From contig NZ_JAMBNP010000004.1 of assembly GCF_023715145.1 (NCBI RefSeq), positions 1 through 64,000 of the forward strand: DNA of 64,000 nt, written 5' to 3'. A model generated the notes under the pieces. That model was not told where the DNA came from. It made no database searches and saw only the letters and a list, made by a program, of their open reading frames with translations. Of this stretch, positions 6,581 through 14,253 are shown piece after piece; position 1 is the stretch's first letter; each line of letters starts with the position of its first letter. A program made the translations under genes and the position numbers. Source of the DNA: Paenibacillus glycanilyticus (GTDB lineage: Bacteria > Bacillota > Bacilli > Paenibacillales > Paenibacillaceae).

Positions 6581-8110
6581 CTATTTCATTCCTACTACAG
6601 CGGCGAACGCTTGAACGGCGGCATTGGCCACTTCCATGTCTTGCTCCATGGTGCCTCCGGCGACGCCGATACCGCCGACGGTCATGCCTTCGTGAACGAG
6701 TGGTATACCGCCTCCCAAGATGGTGACTCTCCCTTGGTTTGTCGTGTTGACCCCATAGTGTTGACCGCCGGGAAGCGCCGACTGGGCTAAGTTAGCCGTG
6801 GGCATTTGCATGGCTACACTCGTCCAGGCCTTCCCCTTGGAGATTTCGATCCCGGCGATCCGGGCATAGTCCATCCGGTGGAAGGCGACCAAGTTCGCCC
6901 CGGCGTCGACGATTGCGATATCGAAGGCGAGTCCCATTTGACGAGCTTTCTGTTCCGCAACCTCGAGCAATTGTTTCGCAATCTCCAATGTAAGCAACTC
7001 AAACACTCCTTGTTGTTTTGTTTCCTGCAGAATATTATTTGATGAATTTACCAAGTTAGGGGCTGTCACATGAACATTTACGGCGTGGATGGCGTTATTT
7101 TGGTAACCTTTTACATTCCACTCAGCCTTTAGCGGTTGAACTTCTCCATGATCGTTCGTTGCCTTGCTCATAATCGTGTATTGCCCTGGTTTTTGCGCAT
7201 CCCACGCAAAAGACCATCTCCTCCATGAATAGGGAACATCAGGATCAAGTATGTTTGCTTCAGTCCAGAGCGTCCCGCCATCTGTGCTAATCTCTACTTT
7301 CGTTACGGAATGCTCACCAGCCCAAGCATAGCCTTGTACCACGTTGGTGCCAACAGCCAACTCTTCCTCTTCTGTAGGAGAGGCTATCGTTGAATTGATT
7401 AAAACTGGTGATAACGGTTGTGCATGTTTGTAGTCGTTTGCTTTTTTTAGAATGACATAATCTATACTTTGGAACGGTCCCTTGAATGGCTGATCTACAA
7501 CTCTGATCCTATGCAGCCATTTAACAGATGCAACTGCATACCATCCAGGCACAATTAGTCTTATTGGAAAACCATGTTTATCGGAGAGCGGTTCACCATT
7601 CATTTCGTAAGCCAATAAAGTATCTGGGTGAAGTGCCTTGGCAACAGGAAGACTTCTTTTGAAAAATACCTGTCCATCCATGTCATTTCGGTGGCCGTAA
7701 TCCAATCCTTCAAAAACAATCTCAGTCGCACTTGGGGATACTCCTGCTTGGTCTAATACATCCTTCAGTCGAACGCCTCCCCAAATCGCGTTGCTTATCG
7801 CACCGAGCTTGAATTGGTTACCTTGTGCTTTCCTTTCAAATAACGAACGTTTGTTTCCTGCACACTCTAGGGTAGCTGACAGCGTGACCTTATGCATGTT
7901 TTTCAAATCAGCATACGTAAATTTAATTGGTTGATCCACTAATTCTTCAATTGAAAGGTACCAGGTGTTCATATCGATTGTCGGGTATTCAAAATGATTT
8001 CTTACGTAAAATAATTGATTCGGTGTAATGGTTTGGAGGTTAGCAACCATGGGGAATTCAAGATTTTCTGATGGGAAATAGGAAACTGGAACCAAATGAA
8101 TGTCGCGCAT
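6581..8110 (-). CDS. Sulfite-oxidase-like molybdopterin protein fused to a GlcG/HbpS domain
   Basis: A 509-residue fusion. Residues about 30-210 are the oxidoreductase molybdopterin-binding domain, with LECAGNKR supplying the cysteine that ligates molybdenum in this family and VPGWYAVASVKWL near its end. Residues about 235-335 match the Mo-co dimerisation domain (VQGYAWAG, KVEISTDGG, YSWRRWSF). Residues about 370-509 are a GlcG/HbpS (DUF336) domain with IVDAGANLVAFHRMD and GGIPL. No Tat signal is visible, so a cytoplasmic location is likely. The ATG at 8110 follows GAGGTGG. The GlcG-type domain is usually a separate protein; here it is in frame after a short linker. Possible partners, haem or redox stress, are inference. 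Confidence 0.85.
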   Translation of the reverse strand: MRDIHLVPVSYFPSENLEFPMVANLQTITPNQLFYVRNHFEYPTIDMNTWYLSIEELVDQPIKFTYADLKNMHKVTLSATLECAGNKRSLFERKAQGNQFKLGAISNAIWGGVRLKDVLDQAGVSPSATEIVFEGLDYGHRNDMDGQVFFKRSLPVAKALHPDTLLAYEMNGEPLSDKHGFPIRLIVPGWYAVASVKWLHRIRVVDQPFKGPFQSIDYVILKKANDYKHAQPLSPVLINSTIASPTEEEELAVGTNVVQGYAWAGEHSVTKVEISTDGGTLWTEANILDPDVPYSWRRWSFAWDAQKPGQYTIMSKATNDHGEVQPLKAEWNVKGYQNNAIHAVNVHVTAPNLVNSSNNILQETKQQGVFELLTLEIAKQLLEVAEQKARQMGLAFDIAIVDAGANLVAFHRMDYARIAGIEISKGKAWTSVAMQMPTANLAQSALPGGQHYGVNTTNQGRVTILGGGIPLVHEGMTVGGIGVAGGTMEQDMEVANAAVQAFAAVVGMK

Positions 8111-8224
8111 GAACAAATCCACCTCTTCAGCTAAATATAAACAGAACAGCTCTAGAATTTATTTTTAGCAAAGATACGTAATTTTAACCATCTAACAAGA
8201 TTTCGTCATCTGGATTTACAAGCC

Positions 8225-8438
8225 GTTGTCGCGGATCTCAGCAGCATCCGACCGTCTTCTCATTTGCCCTCGATCCGGTTCTCCGACGGACGGAGACTCA
8301 ACTCCATGCCGTGGGAGAGCGCGTTCTCGAGGAGAAGCAACATATAAAATCAAATATTTCATTTTGGACATTCATCATTGCGGCCGGTGCGTTTGTGCTG
8401 CCTTGGATCGCGGAATCATCCCTGCAAACCGTCGGGAA
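8225..8438 (+). pseudogene. Possible truncated gene remnant beside a transposon end
   Basis: An open plus-strand frame without a start codon encodes residues such as VLRRTETQLHAVGERVLEEK followed by a hydrophobic segment FWTFIIAAGAFVLPWIAES, then runs into the transposon end beginning near 8439. It looks like the tail of a membrane-anchored cargo protein cut at its 5' side. I do not recognise the family and it may be spurious. Confidence 0.3.
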
Positions 8439-8576
8439 TGAGATTAAGTTCTTGTCAATTTCGGAAATGGGATCAAGTTCTTGTCATTTGGTTTTGACAA
8501 GAACTTGATCCCACAACTATAAAAAGCCGCGAATTTTTCGCGGCCTTTAATGAGATAATGTTTTTGTCACCCGACT
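8439..8576. mobile_element. Isolated Tn7/Tn552-like transposon end, copy 3 (second subfamily)
   Basis: Same architecture as copies 1 and 2 but with a different outer half: direct sites GAGATTAAGTTCTTGTC and GGGATCAAGTTCTTGTC, an inverted GACAAGAACTTGATCCC, a terminator hairpin (gccgcgaa / ttcgcggc, 8525-8545), and a degenerate site before the tip CACCCGAC at about 8576. The tip differs by one base from the TGTCGGGTG expected from copy 4. It has inserted into the 3' end of the ASCH gene. Confidence 0.6.
8521..8548. terminator. Hairpin terminator inside the transposon end
   Basis: aaaaagccgcgaa-ttt-ttcgcggccttt forms a GC-rich stem flanked by A and T runs and could work on both strands. Equivalent but weaker hairpins occupy the same place in copies 1 and 2. 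Confidence 0.6.
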
Positions 8577-9032
8577 ACTGTCTTTGTCTTCGTCTATCGG
8601 ATATTCCCATAGTCCCAGTTTTCCCTTCACTGGAATATAGGGCTTCAGCAGACGGAAACCCGCTATTTCCCACGCAAAATAACCTGGACTGTAATCGCCT
8701 AACAGGAAGTCCTCACCCGTCACAACCTTCCCGCAATCGAGAATGGCTGACGTATGATTAATGTCGATGACTTGATAACAATTTGTAAGCTCGCAAGTTG
8801 CAAGGATAACCCCCGTAGGGAGGTTTTGTTCCGTGTAGCCATTCTTGGCGAGTAAAGAACGTATGGGTTCATATTTGCAGGCCTGCTTATCGACTTTCTG
8901 GCTTGCATGAATGGCCAACGGTCCGCGATGCCGGGTCTTCCAGGATCTTGTTTCATAGAGAGTCTCGCCTTGGACAAGCAGAGTCGCCCATGGTTGAATC
9001 ATGGATAATACTTTCATTCCTCTACGCTCCAT
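8547..9032 (-). CDS. ASCH domain protein with C-terminus altered by a transposon end
   Basis: A 161-residue ASCH-fold protein of the PUA-like superfamily. It begins MKVLSMIQPWATLL, has the conserved ETRSWKTRHRGPLAIHAS segment with its basic cluster, and later GYFAWEIAGFRLL. ASCH proteins are thought to bind RNA or nucleotides. The last nine residues, SRVTKTLSH, and the stop codon are encoded by the inserted transposon end (8547-8576), so the native tail is replaced. The upstream ATG at 9032 gives MERRGMK; the internal ATG at 9017 may be the true start, since AGAGGA lies right before it. Function beyond nucleic-acid binding is unknown. Confidence 0.8.
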   Translation of the reverse strand: MERRGMKVLSMIQPWATLLVQGETLYETRSWKTRHRGPLAIHASQKVDKQACKYEPIRSLLAKNGYTEQNLPTGVILATCELTNCYQVIDINHTSAILDCGKVVTGEDFLLGDYSPGYFAWEIAGFRLLKPYIPVKGKLGLWEYPIDEDKDSSRVTKTLSH

Positions 9033-9085
9033 TACTGTTCATAATGAATTACTATTCCCCAAACATTTATATTCATTTCTTCTTC

Positions 9086-9407
9086 CTAAATGAATTCTGG
9101 AAATACACGCTGATTGGAAATAACAAAACTCACTATTGCTTCTTCCTGTTGATCATCTGGTATCAGGTCATTTCTAAGTAATGCAGCTAATACGCTAGGC
9201 TCAATTTTACCGCTAAACCAAAGTTTCCGAATAGCTGAGGATGTTCTCTAAAATACACAACCTTCGTTTAATCCGAATAATCTTAGCCAAAAGCTAATCT
9301 TACGCTCTTCTTCATAAGATAAACCTAAAAAAGTATCCCCTAATAACTGATTAAGTTCTACAATAAAATCTTTATAATTATGCTCGTAAACCGAATGAAC
9401 AATCTCC
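9086..9407 (-). pseudogene. Decayed gene fragment with in-frame stop
   Basis: One minus-strand frame reads through about 105 codons with a single TAG at 9248-9250. The first half includes YKDFIVELNQLLGDTF and YEEERKISFWLRLFG, the second half SGKIEPSVLAALLRNDLIP and SNQRVFPEFI before a TAG at 9086. There is no start codon or ribosome binding site at the 5' end. The protein-like composition on both sides of the stop suggests a gene inactivated by a nonsense mutation and 5' truncation. Family not recognised; it lies next to transposon end copy 4 and could be a cargo or transposition-gene relic. Confidence 0.5.
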
Positions 9408-9525
9408 TATGCTATATACTCGGTTTTTGTCAAGTGTGGCTTGAGCGGAATTAGATACATAAGCACGTCCACTCCCGATATGCGCGCCCTTATCTAATTA
9501 CGTTTTCGAAAGTTGAGTTTTGCGT

Positions 9526-9562
9526 CCCGCAGCCTTTAAAGGGATGTTCTAGTCACCCGACA
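9526..9562. mobile_element. Short transposon-end relic, copy 4
   Basis: GCAGCCTTTAAAGGGATGTTCTAGTC followed by ACCCGACA matches the tip-proximal part of copy 3 (gcggcctttaatgagataatgtttttgtcacccgac). Read inward it starts TGTCGGGTGACTAGAAC, the best-preserved tip of this subfamily. The inner recombinase sites are missing. Confidence 0.5.
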
Positions 9563-9573
9563 ACTCGCCAAGG

Positions 9574-9619
9574 AAGCAAACAAACCATCATTCGAATAAG
9601 AATGATGGTTTGTTTGCTT
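9574..9619 (-). terminator. Terminator of the Big2 surface-protein gene
   Basis: Perfect 19-base arms aagcaaacaaaccatcatt and aatgatggtttgtttgctt around an 8-base loop, 67 bases downstream of the minus-strand stop at 9686. Confidence 0.7.
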
Positions 9620-9685
9620 GTTGTTTGTTTCTATCTTAAACTAAGAGTCCCTCCATAATCGATTTAGGCTAAGTATACATTCTAA

Positions 9686-11590
9686 CTAGACTAACACTTT
9701 AATCTTAACGAGCTTCTGAACACCATTAAACGTAATCGTTACGTAGGCAACTCCTGGGGATAACGCCCGTACTTTGCCATCAGTATCTACGCTTGCAACT
9801 GCAGGGTTAGAGGAGCTATAGGCAGCCCAATTCGAGACATCGTCCCAGTCTCCGTTGCTGTATTCTGCATATACCAGCATGTCTCGCGAATCCCCTACCG
9901 ACAGCTTCCACTTATTGCCGAGGGTGTATAGCTTCTTCACATAACCGGCAGGAGCCGCTACGTTCACCGCCAGCGCAGCTGTTGCTCCCTCGAAGGAAGC
10001 GTTGATGACCGCCGAGCCCATTGAAATTCCTATAACCCCATTCAATGCCGAAGTCAGGGCTGCAACAGAAGAGTTGGAAGAGGTTAAAATAGCTTCGGCA
10101 GTGACATTCTTCTCCGTTCCGTCACTGTATTCTGCATACAGCTGGAAAGTCTTACTCACGCCGATCTCGGTATGAAGCTCACTTGGGGTGAAGTACAACA
10201 GCTCTACTGTAGGAGCAGCATTCGCTACCATTACAGCTACCGTCACTTGCTTCCCTCCAAAGGACGCGGTAATCTGGGCGCTCCCTGCTGCAATGCCCTT
10301 TACGAATCCGCCAGGAATTACCGTTGCAACCGCTGGATCTGATGATACATACCCGCTGTCTTCCGTTACCTCTTTCGTCTGACCACCGGCATAGTCAGCA
10401 GTTATAACAAGCTGCTGCTCCTCGCCAACCAGCAGGTTCAGCTCTTCAGGTGCGGCAGTCAATGATACTAACGAAGGTTCTCCCTCGGACAGCTTGGACA
10501 CGCTTGTATCCGACCAGAACCACCAGCTGTTATTCAGCCATCTCGCCCCGCCTGATGGAACTTCCACTTCGGCCCGTGTTCCTCCCGCCGCGTCAGCGCG
10601 GTTAAGGTAGTAATGGGTCGAACCTGCCTCCGTTAGACTATAGACCACATCTCCCGCAGGGGACAGCGCTTGAAGTTTATACCCAGCTCTGCCCGAACCA
10701 ATCTTCTCCACTTCCCCTGCTGGCGAGCGCAGCCACAGCGTGACTTGCTGTTCTTCATCTAATCGCGGAAATGCGGCCCATCCCCCTACGGTAGCAAGAT
10801 TCTGCTGCTTAAGAACATTTGCATAGGAACCTACGATATCTAAATAAGGGCCGGATAACGGAATGGATTCCGTATCGGTTATTAGAGAAATGACAGGTTC
10901 AGGATTGTAGTTAAGATAGAGAATGGTATGGCCTTCCGCCTCTATGTTATTGTTATCTATCTCCATCTCGCTTGGATATTCCGGTGCTTCCGTCAAGGCG
11001 GTGCTTATACCATCCTTGTAACTGAACAATTGCTCCACATAGGAATATAGAACAGTACCATCATCCAGAATCTCTGCCTCACCAAGCGGTGAATAATGAT
11101 TGACCGGGTTAACAATCGTCTCCACCGTATTGCCATGGCGCAAGCGCAGTCCGTTCGTCCCTGGCTCTTCCAGAGAACCGTCTGTTCCAGAGCTGTCATA
11201 ATAGGCTACATAAGGACCGTTGACCGTCCAATAATAAGCTTGTAGGCTCTGAAGCGTACCGTTTCGATATTCCTTCGATTCCCCATTCACTCCCGGCAGG
11301 TGAAAAATAGCCCCCTCCTCCGTAAGCGCTGCCTTATCCGGCTTCGTTGTAATACCTGTTGCAATCTCTAATGATGCGCTCCCATCCAATTGTTCAATCA
11401 GCACCTTCTGACTTTGCTCTTTGTAGACCAGTGCCTTCTCCGCGTTGAAATCGAGCAGTTGCCCGTCGGTCTGATAGACCTCAATCAGGTTGGCTGGAGG
11501 AGCACCCGCATCCGCGTAAGTCATCGTTGGAAGCATTAAATTTGCCGTGAGACATAGGGAAAGCCACGCCTTGTTTCGCCATAATTTCAT
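9686..11590 (-). CDS. Secreted protein with three Big2-like Ig domains
   Basis: A 634-residue exported protein. A signal peptide occupies the first 26 residues (cleavage near MTYADA). Residues about 30-375 have repeated short beta-rich units with acidic turns, suggesting a propeller-like region. From about residue 380 there are three bacterial Ig-like Big2 domains, each with LxVGE-type starts, YxxG, VTxxxxYxSSxPxVA and a GxAxITASFGG ending; the third is C-terminal and ends VYVTITFNGVQKLVKIKVLV-like. No S-layer homology or LPxTG motif is visible, so it is probably released or loosely wall-bound. GGAGGG precedes the ATG. Confidence 0.8.
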   Translation of the reverse strand: MKLWRNKAWLSLCLTANLMLPTMTYADAGAPPANLIEVYQTDGQLLDFNAEKALVYKEQSQKVLIEQLDGSASLEIATGITTKPDKAALTEEGAIFHLPGVNGESKEYRNGTLQSLQAYYWTVNGPYVAYYDSSGTDGSLEEPGTNGLRLRHGNTVETIVNPVNHYSPLGEAEILDDGTVLYSYVEQLFSYKDGISTALTEAPEYPSEMEIDNNNIEAEGHTILYLNYNPEPVISLITDTESIPLSGPYLDIVGSYANVLKQQNLATVGGWAAFPRLDEEQQVTLWLRSPAGEVEKIGSGRAGYKLQALSPAGDVVYSLTEAGSTHYYLNRADAAGGTRAEVEVPSGGARWLNNSWWFWSDTSVSKLSEGEPSLVSLTAAPEELNLLVGEEQQLVITADYAGGQTKEVTEDSGYVSSDPAVATVIPGGFVKGIAAGSAQITASFGGKQVTVAVMVANAAPTVELLYFTPSELHTEIGVSKTFQLYAEYSDGTEKNVTAEAILTSSNSSVAALTSALNGVIGISMGSAVINASFEGATAALAVNVAAPAGYVKKLYTLGNKWKLSVGDSRDMLVYAEYSNGDWDDVSNWAAYSSSNPAVASVDTDGKVRALSPGVAYVTITFNGVQKLVKIKVLV

Positions 11591-11923
11591 AAAAGTTTAC
11601 CCTCCTGTGCGACAGATCGCCGCAACGTTATATGACGCCCATAATGTATCACAGGAGGTTTATAAAGAGCTATGAGTATATTCGCCTGATTAAGTGGAGA
11701 ATACGATGCGCTTTTTAGTCTACTTTTCCTTCTGGTTCCAATTAACCAAAAACAAAGATGCCCGTTGGAGTTCTTGTCAAAAGCTGACGACAAGAACCTC
11801 TCGTCTGCTCGTCTCTTTGAGCTCGTCTCCAATCAGTTTAGTGGTTCTACCTCTCATCGCCGCATTTGCTCCAATAGTTCCCCTCTGATTCCCATGTCTA
11901 CACATCTAGACTAATGCCCTTTG
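11591..11923. other. Intergenic region with a relic pair of recombinase sites
   Basis: GTTCTTGTC (11770-11778) and GACAAGAAC (11789-11797) face each other across 10 bases, the same spacing as the inverted pair in transposon ends 1 and 2. No tip sequence survives. The rest of the 330 bases holds the upstream region of the Big2 gene and nothing else recognisable. Confidence 0.4.
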
Positions 11924-12265
11924 CTAATAAGCCAGATCGCATTTCAATTTTTCAATCCGACCATTATTTAGAAAGAAGGTATACAGCCCAACGACTTCAT
12001 TACCGGCAAAATCGCCTTTGAACCATACACGCATATTTACGACTTCTTCGTTAATGGTATATTCAATAATATCCGTATGTGTATTCGTTCTCACAAAGTA
12101 AGTTACAAAGTAGTTTTCAATCTCCTTGCCTACAAGGGTATGGCCCAGAGAAACTTCTTCAATTTGGGCGTTGTCGGAGAAAGATCGAACATAGCTCTCA
12201 ATATCATGCCGATTTGAAGCTTCCAAGTATTCGATTACAGCTGCAGGTAAGTCCAATTCTTTCAT
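11924..12265 (-). CDS. SnoaL-like (NTF2 fold) protein
   Basis: A 113-residue single-domain protein with the SnoaL/NTF2-like pattern: an N-terminal helix (VIEYLEASNRHDIESYVRSF), DNAQIEE strand, a GKEIENYF helix and an alternating strand region ending GLYTFFLNNGRIEKL. Members are small-molecule isomerases, hydrolases or binding proteins, and the substrate cannot be read from sequence. It is the last gene of a three-gene operon (SDR, WYL regulator, SnoaL), starting 2 bases after the regulator stop with its own AAGGAGG. Confidence 0.8.
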   Translation of the reverse strand: MKELDLPAAVIEYLEASNRHDIESYVRSFSDNAQIEEVSLGHTLVGKEIENYFVTYFVRTNTHTDIIEYTINEEVVNMRVWFKGDFAGNEVVGLYTFFLNNGRIEKLKCDLAY

Positions 12266-12267
12266 CG

Positions 12268-13221
12268 CTATTCCTCCTTGTTATCAGCACAAACAGGGCT
12301 GTTGCCCTGTTGAGCCGAATCTAATCTATATCTAATCGTATCCAGCTGTGCCATCAAGTTGCGCCTAACACGCTGAGGTTCTACCTGTTCAAGCAAGTTC
12401 CCAAAGGAGAGCAAATAACCGTTCAGCCACGCTCCCTCCGGGAGCTCGGCTGAGATAGTGTAGGATCCGTCTTCATTTACAGTAATGGAGGCATCGTCAA
12501 ATTCATCATACACCCTGTAAGCGCTTTTGGCTGATAACGTAATCGTTACTTGCACCGTTTCGTTAACCGCATGTTCCTCGGCTAATTCAATTGCTGCAAC
12601 AGCCGTTCTAGGCTCAAAGACTTTATCCGTGACGACAACATCCTTCATCCGGTTAATTTTAAAAACTCGGTGTCCATCGCTTGTCAAACAGTAAGCAGCG
12701 AGATACCAAGATTTGCTTTTGAACAGAAGCTGGACGGGCTCTGCTTGTCGCAAGCTCTCGCGGCCTGTGCTGCTGTAATAGCGGAATTGAATGAGACGGC
12801 AATCAGTAATGGCGAGGCGTAGCTGCGGAAAGAGCTGGCGCAGCTGATCTCCGCTTCCCCATGGCGAGAAGTCTACTTCAAGCCAGTGACTGCCGTCTTT
12901 TTTAAACAACAGTCCCATCTTATGCAGCACGGCTTGAATGTCAGGATAATTCGCTGCGGCTAGACTCTGCAGCGCGGCCATAATATCTTCTTGCTCCCTA
13001 TCCGTCAACATAGAAGCATGAAAAGAGTAGCCTTCTAACAGTGAAATCCCTCCGCCTTTGCCTTTACTCGCATATACCGGAATGCCGGAGGCACTTAGCG
13101 TATCGATATCGCGGTAAATGGTACGAGTGGATACCTCGAAATGCTCAGCCAGTTCGCCAGCCGTTACCGTATTCTTTTTCAAAAGGATATACAGAATTTC
13201 AAATAGCCGGCCAACGGCCAT
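12268..13221 (-). CDS. YafY-type transcriptional regulator (HTH_11 and WYL domains)
   Basis: A 317-residue regulator. Residues 1-65 are an HTH_11 domain (AGELAEHFEVSTRTIYRDID) with a GKGGGISL wing. Residues about 140-215 form the WYL domain with a literal WYL in KSKSWYLAAYC and the FKINRM segment. The C-terminal part resembles the WCX domain. It is the same family as the gene at 3886-4857 but only distantly similar. It lies between the SDR gene (28 bases upstream) and the SnoaL gene (2 bases downstream), so it is probably a local regulator of this operon. AAGAGGTG precedes the ATG. Confidence 0.9.
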   Translation of the reverse strand: MAVGRLFEILYILLKKNTVTAGELAEHFEVSTRTIYRDIDTLSASGIPVYASKGKGGGISLLEGYSFHASMLTDREQEDIMAALQSLAAANYPDIQAVLHKMGLLFKKDGSHWLEVDFSPWGSGDQLRQLFPQLRLAITDCRLIQFRYYSSTGRESLRQAEPVQLLFKSKSWYLAAYCLTSDGHRVFKINRMKDVVVTDKVFEPRTAVAAIELAEEHAVNETVQVTITLSAKSAYRVYDEFDDASITVNEDGSYTISAELPEGAWLNGYLLSFGNLLEQVEPQRVRRNLMAQLDTIRYRLDSAQQGNSPVCADNKEE

Positions 13222-13249
13222 AGCACTTCACCTCTTAAAGAATTAGACG

Positions 13250-13993
13250 TTAGGATGGTTGAACGGTAGGTCGAACAATCATTTCGTTGACGCTGGTATC
13301 GCCAGGTTCATTAATGGCAAATGCGATCGCTCTGGCGATGCTGTCAGGCGAAATGGCGAAGTGGTTCATTTGATCCACCCAGCCTTTAATTTCATCATTG
13401 CTGATGGACTCCGTTAATTCCGTAGAAGTAACGCCTGGAGACACAATCGTCGTGCGAATGTTGGAGGCTGGCCCTTCTTCCTGGCGTACCCCTTCAGAGA
13501 TCGCTCTAACAGCAAATTTAGTTGCGCTGTATACAGCGGCCGTAGGATCTACCTGATAACCGGAGACCGATGAAACGGTAATGATATGTCCCGACTTTCG
13601 CTCTCTCATCTTAGGCAAGACAGCCGCGATACCATACAAAACGCCCTTGATATTTATGTCCACCATATTGTCCCATTCCTCAATCTTTAATTCGCGAAGA
13701 AACGAAAGTGGCATTATTCCGGCATTGTTAATCAACACATCGATTTGTCCGTATTGCTGCACGGCATATTCAGCCAGCTTGCGCATATCTTCTGCCGAAG
13801 CAACGTTCGTTTTGGCATAGATAGCGCTGCCCCCGCTCTGCTTTATTTGCTCAGCAATTGCCACCAGCCGTTCTTCTCGTCTTGCTGCCAGTACAACTTT
13901 TGCTCCGTATTTAGCCAGAAGTTTCGCAGTCGCTTGCCCGATACCGCTAGATGCTCCTGTTATAATTACAACTTTCGATTGAATATTCTCCAT
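13250..13993 (-). CDS. Short-chain dehydrogenase/reductase
   Basis: A 247-residue classical SDR. The NAD(P)-binding GASSGIG motif is at about residue 14, with AARRE after the second strand suggesting NADP preference. The NNAG motif is near residue 88, the catalytic Ser is in VSSVSGYQ, and YSATK gives the Tyr-Lys pair. The C-terminal PTVQPS is typical of YdfG-like enzymes. The substrate is unknown. It is the first gene of the SDR-WYL-SnoaL operon. Upstream (13994-14126) is an AT-rich region with TTATAAC and ATAAT words that should hold the operon promoter. Confidence 0.9.
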   Translation of the reverse strand: MENIQSKVVIITGASSGIGQATAKLLAKYGAKVVLAARREERLVAIAEQIKQSGGSAIYAKTNVASAEDMRKLAEYAVQQYGQIDVLINNAGIMPLSFLRELKIEEWDNMVDINIKGVLYGIAAVLPKMRERKSGHIITVSSVSGYQVDPTAAVYSATKFAVRAISEGVRQEEGPASNIRTTIVSPGVTSTELTESISNDEIKGWVDQMNHFAISPDSIARAIAFAINEPGDTSVNEMIVRPTVQPS

Positions 13994-14147
13994 TCTCTCT
14001 CTCCTCCATTTTTCAACGGTGTACTGCGTCTATTAGCAATCACATTGTTATAATAACCATTATAATTAGACAACAGTGTGTCATATTATAAAATTGGTTA
14101 GGTGAGTTTATTATAGAGAATTGATACTAATTCTCGTGTGTATAGAA

Positions 14148-14237
14148 ACTGCCCAATAGCTTAACGACAAAAAGAGCAGCTGCCGCGGCGGCAAACTGCT
14201 CCTGGATTGTTGAACTATAGTCTCCCGTAAAATCAAC
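14148..14237 (-). repeat. Cassette-type interspersed repeat, copy E
   Basis: Minus-strand order: GATTTTACGGGAGACTATAGTTCAAC head, an inner hairpin with arms GAGCAGTTTGCCGCC and GGCAGCTGCTC, and tail GTTAAGCTATTGGGCAG. It lies 17 bases past the stop of the Yellow-like gene at 14254. Confidence 0.7.
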
Positions 14238-14253
14238 TTTTGTATAATGAATA

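Noticed and set aside
6318-6614. Plus-strand frame of 98 codons across transposon end copy 2
   Set aside because: It translates the transposon end and the 3' end of the fusion gene in antisense, without any start signal.
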